Source: Deltaproteobacteria bacterium
GTDB lineage: Bacteria > Desulfobacterota > Dissulfuribacteria > Dissulfuribacterales > UBA3076
Assembly: GCA_021159445.1 (NCBI GenBank)
Contig: JAGGRV010000465.1
Location: 1 to 12,021 of the forward strand
Reading direction: 5' to 3'
DNA length: 12,021 nucleotides
This document shows positions 1-5,227 of this stretch, piece after piece. Every line of letters begins with the position of its first letter. Within the stretch, counting starts at the first letter, position 1. The position numbers were made by a program, and so were the translations under genes. The notes below the pieces were generated by a model. It had not been told where the DNA came from, made no database searches, and worked only from the letters and a program-made list of their open reading frames with translations.

Positions 1-38
1 TCCTGTATTTCGTCGCTGAATTCCAATTGAAGAGGCAT
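1..38 (-). CDS. 5' end of a gene cut by the window edge (unidentified)
   Basis: Only the first 12 codons lie in the window. The minus strand has AAGGAG at 54-49, then an in-frame ATG at 38-36 that opens the reading MPLQLEFSDEIQ. A second ATG at 45-43 is only 3 nt from the Shine-Dalgarno and in another frame (MNHASSIG...), so the 38 start, about 10 nt away, is preferred. The short strand-like opening followed by an acidic segment vaguely resembles small UPF0175-type antitoxins. Twelve residues cannot decide this and no function is assigned. Confidence 0.4.
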   Translation of the reverse strand, partial: MPLQLEFSDEIQ

Positions 39-54
39 GGTTCATGGTCTCCTT

Positions 55-450
55 AATCTCACCTATAGCGAATCCTGGATCTAGGTACCTATATATATCT
101 TAACAGGAGGTTTCTTTTTGGGTAGTTTATTTCTTTTATGATAGATATGATAGACTTTGAGGTATATTCTCTATCTGATTCAATATATAACGTTGTCTAT
201 CTAAACAACATATCTTACCGATATCACCTTTCCATGGCTTCTGGACTCAATTCCTTGAGTTTTTTCCAAAATACCTTGATAATTGCTAAATTCAAATGTT
301 TTTTCTGACACGAATTAATGGGCATGAGCAATGAACGTGGAGAAGGAAGGCCTCTCAGCACACAGAAACAGGGCAAGCTACCGCCATTCGGGTGAACACC
401 AGCCTTATTCCATATACCTTTAGGTTTAAGAATTAGAGAATTCCACTCTT
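55..450. other. Stretch without a convincing gene
   Basis: About 400 bp, AT-rich on the left (60-320) and more balanced on the right (320-420). The longest protein-like piece is a 33-codon minus-strand reading at 325-224, whose tail FWKKLKELSPEAMER could be the C-terminal scrap of a lost gene, but it has no clear ribosome site. A 6-bp hairpin (ACTCAA/TTGAGT, 245-260) followed by T5 has the shape of a weak plus-strand terminator, but no plus-strand gene precedes it. No tRNA, CRISPR or insertion-sequence end was seen. Confidence 0.5.
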
Positions 451-762
451 TTATATCTGGTAGACCTCATCATGAGGCCCTAATAGAATGAACTTGATGG
501 TTTTGTCCGGTATTTTCCGGCAATCCGAGCAAGCTACGACAGCATCGTCGCCTTTTTTCCGGCACACTTCGCAGTACAGGTAGATGATGATGAAATTGCG
601 CTTCACAGGACATGAATAAAATCCCTGCCAGTTACCCTTCAACGGTTCGCCAATGGCAATCGGGTTTTCAATTATCATGTCGACCTTTTTCTTGACCAGT
701 TTCTTGATCGAGGCATGCTTTTTAACGGCCTTCAGGAAAGCGGCTTCAAACTTGGTTTCCAT
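451..762 (-). CDS. RelE/YafQ-type toxin with a four-cysteine insertion
   Basis: A 103-residue protein of the RelE/ParE toxin superfamily, whose RelE-like members cleave mRNA on the ribosome. Seen in the sequence: a basic N-terminal helix pair (residues 5-32, many Lys), the typical LKGNWQGFYSCPV strand-turn (41-53), FIIIYLY (57-63), and the closing IKFILLGPHDEVY (89-101), which matches the family's end. Between the last two strands lie C64-x2-C67 and C78-x2-C81, a possible zinc-binding knuckle absent from classical RelE. Its ATG (762-760) overlaps the antitoxin stop by one base (TGATG), so translation is probably coupled. Which catalytic residues are present cannot be settled by eye, so mRNA cleavage is inferred from family. 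Confidence 0.85.
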   Translation of the reverse strand: METKFEAAFLKAVKKHASIKKLVKKKVDMIIENPIAIGEPLKGNWQGFYSCPVKRNFIIIYLYCEVCRKKGDDAVVACSDCRKIPDKTIKFILLGPHDEVYQI

Positions 763-1019
763 CAGTCCCCGAAGACCTCATCGTATGAATGCCACTGTGC
801 AGTTCCTGCGCGCAGTTTGGCCTGAGCATCTTCCATCGCCTGCTGAAAGGCCGGGTGGGCGAGAATTTTTTCGATATATTTGCCCTCGACACGCCGCTTC
901 AGGGCCAGCAGGTATTGCGTGACCATATCCGCCACCGAAGTACGATTTTCAGCAGCAAAGACCTTGGCGAACTCGGCGAGGTCTTGGTCGAGACTTACAT
1001 TGAGACGAGTTTTAGGCAT
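762..1019 (-). CDS. Ribbon-helix-helix antitoxin, DUF6364-type
   Basis: An 85-residue antitoxin, first gene of the toxin-antitoxin pair. Residues 4-42 fit a ribbon-helix-helix DNA-binding fold: strand TRLNVSL, then helix DLAEFAKVFAAEN, turn, and helix TSVADMVTQYLLAL. The acidic C-terminal part (55-85, ending WHSYDEVFGD) would wrap and neutralise the toxin. It begins at ATG 1019-1017 with AAGGAG 7 nt upstream, and it ends in a one-base overlap with the toxin start. Antitoxins of this kind usually repress their own promoter as a complex with the toxin; that is inferred here. The DUF6364 assignment is from remembered sequence style. Confidence 0.85.
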   Translation of the reverse strand: MPKTRLNVSLDQDLAEFAKVFAAENRTSVADMVTQYLLALKRRVEGKYIEKILAHPAFQQAMEDAQAKLRAGTAQWHSYDEVFGD

Positions 1020-1045
1020 AACAAATCTCCTTTATAGTTACTCCC

Positions 1046-1074
1046 ATTATGCGCACAACAGGAACAAACGTCAA
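1046..1074 (-). promoter_or_regulatory. Sigma-70-type promoter of the toxin-antitoxin pair
   Basis: On the minus strand TTGACG (1074-1069) and CATAAT (1051-1046) are separated by exactly 17 bp. Each hexamer matches the consensus at five of six positions. A start site near 1039 would leave a leader of about 20 nt containing AAGGAG (1032-1027), 7 nt before the antitoxin ATG. This is the best promoter in the window. Confidence 0.7.
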
Positions 1075-1096
1075 GAGCTAAGAGTGATCTAGGAGA

Positions 1097-1132
1097 CTAA
1101 CAAATTTTCGTATCTTCGGAGATTGCGCTCAT
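1097..1132 (-). pseudogene. Possible remnant of a gene start downstream of the HAMP gene
   Basis: Eight nt after the HAMP gene stop the minus strand reads AAAGGA, 3 nt, then ATG followed by 11 codons (MSAISEDTKIC) and TAG. This could be the start of a third operon gene whose body was lost when the toxin-antitoxin module became its neighbour. The spacing to the Shine-Dalgarno is short and the piece is tiny, so chance is a real alternative. Confidence 0.2.
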
Positions 1133-1140
1133 ATGTCCTT

Positions 1141-1560
1141 TCAGGCGGACGGCAGGATTTTTGAAAAAAGTCTGTTCAGAGAATCAGCGAGGTCAGTGAA
1201 GGCATCACCCTTTCGCAGGCGTATGATCCCAGGTTTGGCTTCGGTTTCAAGAAATTTGTCCACGGTCTTTTGCATTTTGTAAACCGGACCGGCAATCTTG
1301 TGAGAAAAAAATATACTAAGCACACTCAACCCTATTATGGCCCCAAGTCCATAAAATAATATTCTCTCTCCAATAACATGATATAACCTTGCAAGCTGAA
1401 CCCCGTGCAATTCGATTATGACAGCCTTCCATACCGCATAATAGACTGCCCACCCGGAAGCTATAGCAACCAGCAGAAGACATACAAAAAAACGAATGGC
1501 CAGATTTATCTGGAATCGCTTATTTATAAGGTATTGTTTTCTCATTTGCCGTTTACCCAT
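1141..1560 (-). CDS. Two-membrane-segment HAMP-domain protein without output domain
   Basis: A 139-residue membrane protein. A basic N-terminus (1-16) is followed by a hydrophobic segment at about 18-45, a short periplasmic loop of about 20 residues, a second hydrophobic segment at about 66-85, and a HAMP-like domain at about 85-133 (SHKIAGPVYKM with the usual Pro, then KGDAFTDLADSLNRL). HAMP domains transmit signals from membrane helices to a kinase, cyclase or chemoreceptor domain, but the protein ends just after HAMP, so any partner must be separate. The ATG lies 3 bp after the stop of the propeller gene, with GGAG inside the upstream coding end, so the two are co-translated. It is probably an inner-membrane signalling adaptor; the partner is unknown. 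Confidence 0.8.
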   Translation of the reverse strand: MGKRQMRKQYLINKRFQINLAIRFFVCLLLVAIASGWAVYYAVWKAVIIELHGVQLARLYHVIGERILFYGLGAIIGLSVLSIFFSHKIAGPVYKMQKTVDKFLETEAKPGIIRLRKGDAFTDLADSLNRLFSKILPSA

Positions 1561-1563
1561 GCT

Positions 1564-3261
1564 TTACTCCTTTTTACCGAGTAGCAGGAAAAGCTGCCCG
1601 CTATCGGTACCTATTACCAGATCGGTTATTCCGTCATTGTTCCAGTCTACTGCTGAAGGCGCTACCTGTGAGGCACCAATGGTTCTTGGATAGAACACGG
1701 TATGAGGTGTTTCAAAGGAAGGCGTATCCCAGTTGCCTGTGTTGGTCCAAACAGCCAGATCACCCCGAGAGGTTTGACTTATCACATCCAGCTTATTATC
1801 ACTATCCCAGTCGAAAAGAATAAATGCTGCTTCAGGCATTCTGTCTTTAAGTTTAAGCGCAACGGTATGCTGATCATAAATGGGTGACCTGTCTTCTCCC
1901 TGGTTTAATGCCACATTTATCCCGCCGTTATTGTCTGAGAAAACTATATCTTTCCTGTGATCTGAATTCCAGTCCGTAAAACCGAAATATTGCCCTGAAT
2001 ATTGGTTTGTTGACAAATCGATAGACTGTTCTTGCGTCCATACATCATCATTCAATTCAAATATATGGATATCAGAGGTATCCATATCTGCCAAGGCAAG
2101 CTCATAATGCAAATCATTATCATAATCTATTATAAATGGGATGTATGGATTGAGAACACTGAAAAGAGATCCGTCATGGGCTTTAAGATCAAGCTCCAGG
2201 GTATTCCATTCTTCATTTTCTCCATTTACTTGGTGATCAAGCAGAAGCAGGCGACCGGATGCTGTACCTGCCAGAATTTCAGACGCATTGTCATAGTCGT
2301 AATCCATTACAAAGGGGTGAACAATTTGGCCAAGAGTCAGGGATGTATCTATATACGGCAGTTGCTGGACTATGAAACCATGCGGTTGTGCCAGGGAAAA
2401 CATCGACAGCATTATTTTATCCTGGTCTTCAGGAAATAAAATTACACGGTTTATCCCCATCATTTTATGCATTTTCAGCGAAACGGGGATTCGGAGTGAA
2501 GGGTCTATGACCTGGTATATTTTGAGCGGCAAATTAATAAAAAATTGTCCAGGATACGCAGGGGTGCCCATCAAATATAATGCGGCCCCGGGAGGATTGC
2601 TGGCAATGACTATGGGCTGCTGTTCAACAAAGAATTCATGACAGTATTCATTGCCCGTGTAGTCCGTGGCCGTGATGGTAATACTGTTGCTGCCTTCTGC
2701 AAGGGGTATGTCGATCTGCCAGGTATTGGTTCCAAAGTCCAGGCCGGCATTATTTCCGTTTATTTTGATGGATGCTATGTTTTTATCGGAAAAAGAGCCG
2801 GTGAGATGCAGAACCTCCTGCCTTATACTGCCACCTGTTCCAAAGGGTTCCACCTTTAAGGACGGGGCGCTGCAGTCGCATATTACAGTGAGCTGTTCTT
2901 CAGAATATGGAGACTCCTGGCCTGTTGGGCCAACCGCCTTGACCCTGAAGGAATAATTATAACCATCCTGTATGGCTATCTTAAGACTGGTTGTATTTGA
3001 ATCGTAATAATTTGCCCAGGATACTGAGCTGCTCGATCCATCCATAGGTTTTACAGTGGTAGCTTCAACTACGTAATGGTCTGCGATCCCCGAAGATGGG
3101 GGATCCCACTCAAGGGTTGCCTGGTCCCCGCAGTAAAAGACCACCATGCTTTTTATGGCTAACAGTTCCGTAACGGGTTTAAGCAGTATGACAGCGAGAA
3201 GCAAAAGGGCTGCAAATCTGGCAATGTGCCATAGTGGTATCAAGGAAAAGAATTTTTTCAT
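1564..3261 (-). CDS. Exported FnIII / Ig-like / PEGA / FG-GAP (VCBS) beta-propeller protein
   Basis: 565 residues. A basic N-terminus with a hydrophobic stretch at about 13-36 acts as signal peptide or membrane anchor. Domains in order: fibronectin type III (about 47-128), Ig-like/glucodextranase-B-type (about 130-213), PEGA-like segment (about 214-300, starting PIVIASNPPGAALYL), then a propeller (about 305-565). The propeller has five calcium-loop-like DxDxD repeats: DYDYDNASEIL (320), DYDNDLHYELAL (379), DWNSDHRKDIV (430), DWDSDNKLDVI (484) and DWNNDGITDLVIG (539). Such architectures serve adhesion or ligand binding outside the cytoplasm; no catalytic motif is visible. The start is supported by the signal sequence, although the upstream GAAG is a weak ribosome site. 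It is cotranscribed with the HAMP gene, suggesting an envelope sensor. No precise family name is recognised. Confidence 0.85.
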   Translation of the reverse strand: MKKFFSLIPLWHIARFAALLLLAVILLKPVTELLAIKSMVVFYCGDQATLEWDPPSSGIADHYVVEATTVKPMDGSSSSVSWANYYDSNTTSLKIAIQDGYNYSFRVKAVGPTGQESPYSEEQLTVICDCSAPSLKVEPFGTGGSIRQEVLHLTGSFSDKNIASIKINGNNAGLDFGTNTWQIDIPLAEGSNSITITATDYTGNEYCHEFFVEQQPIVIASNPPGAALYLMGTPAYPGQFFINLPLKIYQVIDPSLRIPVSLKMHKMMGINRVILFPEDQDKIMLSMFSLAQPHGFIVQQLPYIDTSLTLGQIVHPFVMDYDYDNASEILAGTASGRLLLLDHQVNGENEEWNTLELDLKAHDGSLFSVLNPYIPFIIDYDNDLHYELALADMDTSDIHIFELNDDVWTQEQSIDLSTNQYSGQYFGFTDWNSDHRKDIVFSDNNGGINVALNQGEDRSPIYDQHTVALKLKDRMPEAAFILFDWDSDNKLDVISQTSRGDLAVWTNTGNWDTPSFETPHTVFYPRTIGASQVAPSAVDWNNDGITDLVIGTDSGQLFLLLGKKE

Positions 3262-3320
3262 ATTTCTTCTTTTTTATATCGGTATTTTATGGCAAAAGAT
3301 TAAATTTTTGTAACTGCTCA

Positions 3321-3348
3321 GGTTCAAAATTCCAAGGTTCACGGTTAA
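3321..3348. repeat. Degenerate period-7 GGTTCA repeat
   Basis: Four degenerate units (GGTTCAA, AATTCCA, AGGTTCA, CGGTTAA) follow each other at about 7-bp spacing. They resemble the TGAACC repeats found 200 bp further on when read on the other strand. Confidence 0.4.
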
Positions 3349-3354
3349 AAAGCA

Positions 3355-3396
3355 ACGAAGATTGAGCGGTTCGAAGATATGGAGGCTTGGCAATAA
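3355..3396 (+). pseudogene. 5' remnant of a four-helix-bundle (S23/IVP-type) gene
   Basis: The plus strand reads ACG AAG ATT GAG ... CAA TAA, that is (T)KIERFEDMEAWQ-stop. The residues KIERFEDMEAWQ match the conserved opening of the four-helix-bundle proteins related to 23S rRNA intervening-sequence proteins, which normally begin Met-Lys-(Ile)-x-x-Phe-(Glu)-(Asp)-(Leu/Met/Ile)-x-(Ala/Val)-Trp. Here the expected ATG is ACG and a TAA follows the Gln. The next 90 bp do not translate into the rest of the family in any frame I could follow. I read it as a dead fragment. The match is by memory and covers only 12 residues. Confidence 0.5.
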
Positions 3397-3484
3397 GTAT
3401 TATTCCTAATCGAAATCTTGAGTAAAAGTTCATTTGGCCGTATTATCGACAATGGAAAATATGTTTCAACGATCGGGAGCTAAA

Positions 3485-3510
3485 AACCGGCCCTTGAGGA
3501 ATTGCCGGTT
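3485..3510 (-). terminator. GC-rich inverted repeat, possible minus-strand terminator
   Basis: AACCGGC (3485-3491) and GCCGGTT (3504-3510) form a perfect 7-bp stem with a 12-nt loop. On the minus strand the stem runs into a short T tract (TTTTTA at 3486-3481). It could stop antisense transcription coming out of the eptA region. The stem is short and no minus-strand gene lies just upstream, so this is weak. Confidence 0.25.
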
Positions 3511-3548
3511 ATTCTCATGCCTTCTCCATTCAGAACTCACGAACCAAC

Positions 3549-3590
3549 GGTTCAAGACGTTGAACCTCTGAACCCTGAACCCATGAACGG
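3549..3590. repeat. Period-7 TGAACC repeat with internal hairpin
   Basis: TTGAACC, CTGAACC, CTGAACC and TGAACGG follow at 7-8 bp spacing between 3560 and 3590. The left end forms a perfect inverted repeat, GGTTCAA - GACG - TTGAACC (3549-3566). The region is open in the eptA frame, but the peptide it would encode is low-complexity and unlike any EptA N-terminus. Confidence 0.6.
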
Positions 3591-3613
3591 TTACGATTAT
3601 TTATTCAAAGCTT

Positions 3614-3629
3614 GGTGTCACTTGACACC
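3614..3629. promoter_or_regulatory. Operator-like dyad or RBS hairpin before eptA
   Basis: GGTGTCA - CT - TGACACC is a perfect 7-bp inverted repeat ending 7 nt before the eptA ATG and 1 nt before the GGA of its weak ribosome site. As DNA it has the size of a dimeric-repressor site. As RNA it gives a 6-bp stem with an ACUU loop that could hamper ribosome access. Which, if either, is real cannot be told from the sequence. Confidence 0.45.
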
Positions 3630-3636
3630 TGGAAAA

Positions 3637-5211
3637 ATGACAAACTATAAACTGATTAGTTTGGCGTCAATATTTTTAGTTCTATTTGATAACTTCGCAT
3701 TTTTCAGAAATGTTACAGATGTTTATCCTGTTTCACTAAACAATATAGCTTTTTTGTGTTCATTAACAGTTCTATTAATAAGTTTTATCATTTTATTATT
3801 TGCTCTTGTAGGTTCAAAATATACAACTAAACCAATTTTAATAGTCATACTATTGGTATCATCTATAGCGAGCTATTTCATGAATACCTATAATATAATG
3901 ATTGACTATCGCATGATCCAGAATATTTTGGAAACAGATATAAATGAAACTTTAGACCTATTTAGTTTTAAATTGTCTATATATTTATTGTTTTTGGGTA
4001 TTTTGCCATCACTTTATATTTATAAACTAAATATTAAATATAGATCGATCAAAATTGAATTACTATCAAAATTGAAAACTATTATCGTGACAATTTTAAT
4101 TATTGCTTTAATAATTATTTTTTTTAGTAAATTTTATACATCATTTTTTAGAGAGCATAAGCCATTAAGATATTATACAAATCCAACATACTATATCTAC
4201 TCAATAGGTAAATATATTAATAAAAATATGAGTAGTGATACTATAGCTTTAATGTCTATAGGAGAGGATGCAAAAATACCCATAACCGATACGGATAGGG
4301 AATTAATAATATTGGTAGTTGGGGAAGCGGCAAGGGCAGATAGAATGTCACTCAATGGATACAAAAGAGAGACTAATCCACTTCTTAAAAAAGAAGATAT
4401 TATCAATTTTCCTAACATGTATTCGTGTGGTACGTCAACGGCTGTCTCTGTACCTTGTATGTTCTCTATTTTTAAGAGAGATGAATATAGTAGTAAAAAA
4501 GCAAACTCTACCCAAAATATACTTGATGTATTAAGTCGTGCCGGAGTAAATATCTTATGGCGAGATAATAATTCAAGCTCAAAAGGTGTTGCCTTGAGGG
4601 TGGCATATGAAAATTACAGAAGTCCAAATAACAACCCAATCTGTGATGTTGAGTGCAGAGACGAGGGGATGCTGGTGGGATTACAAGAGTATATTAATAG
4701 CCAAAAACACGGTGATATTTTGATTGTGCTTCACCAAAGGGGCAGTCATGGCCCAGCCTATTATAAGAGATACCCAAAATCGTTTGAAAAATTCACACCA
4801 ACTTGCAAAACTAACCAGCTTGAGAAATGCACAAAAGATGAGATCGGCAATGCATATGATAATTCTATTTTATATACAGATTATTTTTTATCGAAAGTAA
4901 TAAAGCTATTAAAGCAAAATACAAATCATTTTGAAACTGCAATGCTATATCTTAGTGATCATGGTGAATCGCTTGGTAAAAATAATTTGTATTTACACGG
5001 GTTGCCATATTTTATAGCTCCAGAGACTCAAAAACATATTGCGGCTATTATGTGGTTTGGAGATAGTTTTAAAATAGATAAAGATACATTGAAGAAAAAA
5101 GCAATAAAAAGGTATTCACAAGATAATCTTTTTCATACTTTGTTGGGATTAATGGAGGTGAATACATCAGTTTATGATAAAAATATGGATATTATAAATG
5201 ATGATAAATAA
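3637..5211 (+). CDS. eptA: Lipid A phosphoethanolamine transferase (EptA/MCR family)
   Basis: A 524-residue inner-membrane enzyme that moves phosphoethanolamine from phosphatidylethanolamine to lipid A phosphates, lowering surface charge and polymyxin binding. Five hydrophobic segments fill about residues 5-165. The periplasmic sulfatase-fold domain carries the metal Glu in GEAARADR (E230), the nucleophile Thr in CGTSTAVSVPC (T268), HQRGSH (H366/H371), SDHGES (D441/H442) and H454. Paired cysteines C264/C274, C336/C340 and C390/C398 fit disulfides. ATG 3637 is chosen over an upstream TTG (3502) because it directly precedes the first membrane segment and gives the family's usual length; its ribosome site (GGA) is weak. 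The gene is very AT-rich, full of Ile, Lys and Asn codons, and alone on this strand, which suggests acquisition. The acceptor sugar could differ from lipid A. Confidence 0.93.
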   Translation: MTNYKLISLASIFLVLFDNFAFFRNVTDVYPVSLNNIAFLCSLTVLLISFIILLFALVGSKYTTKPILIVILLVSSIASYFMNTYNIMIDYRMIQNILETDINETLDLFSFKLSIYLLFLGILPSLYIYKLNIKYRSIKIELLSKLKTIIVTILIIALIIIFFSKFYTSFFREHKPLRYYTNPTYYIYSIGKYINKNMSSDTIALMSIGEDAKIPITDTDRELIILVVGEAARADRMSLNGYKRETNPLLKKEDIINFPNMYSCGTSTAVSVPCMFSIFKRDEYSSKKANSTQNILDVLSRAGVNILWRDNNSSSKGVALRVAYENYRSPNNNPICDVECRDEGMLVGLQEYINSQKHGDILIVLHQRGSHGPAYYKRYPKSFEKFTPTCKTNQLEKCTKDEIGNAYDNSILYTDYFLSKVIKLLKQNTNHFETAMLYLSDHGESLGKNNLYLHGLPYFIAPETQKHIAAIMWFGDSFKIDKDTLKKKAIKRYSQDNLFHTLLGLMEVNTSVYDKNMDIINDDK

Positions 5212-5227
5212 ACTGATAGAATACCTA

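Larger units (their letters stand above)
3262..3636. other. Decayed intergenic region between divergent genes
   Basis: 375 bp between the divergent propeller gene and eptA. In order: the weak leader of the propeller gene (3262-3300), near-period-7 GGTTCA-type repeats (3321-3348), a four-helix-bundle gene fragment (3355-3396), about 90 bp with nothing recognised, an inverted repeat (3485-3510), TGAACC repeats (3549-3590), and a dyad before eptA (3614-3629). The open frame from TTG 3502 into eptA translates these repeats and is not credible as protein. No good promoter was found in either direction. Confidence 0.6.

Noticed and set aside
245..265. Hairpin plus T tract resembling a plus-strand terminator
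   Set aside because: The stem is only 6 bp with two G-C pairs, and no plus-strand gene precedes it.
224..325. 33-codon minus-strand frame ending FWKKLKELSPEAMER
   Set aside because: It looks protein-like at the end but lacks a ribosome site and a recognisable family. It is mentioned only as a possible scrap.
320..420. Possible group II intron or insertion-sequence edge, suggested by the change in base composition
   Set aside because: No conserved intron domain, terminal inverted repeat or reverse transcriptase or transposase frame could be found.
2032..2439. Plus-strand 135-residue frame inside the propeller gene
   Set aside because: It is a shadow of a well-supported gene on the other strand. 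It has no domain and no ribosome site.
3622..3627. TTGACA as a -35 promoter box before eptA
   Set aside because: It lies 10 bp from the start codon and is simply one arm of the dyad. A transcript from it would begin inside the gene.
3502..3636. N-terminal extension of eptA from a TTG start
   Set aside because: It translates the TGAACC repeats and the dyad. The family starts just before the first membrane helix, at ATG 3637.
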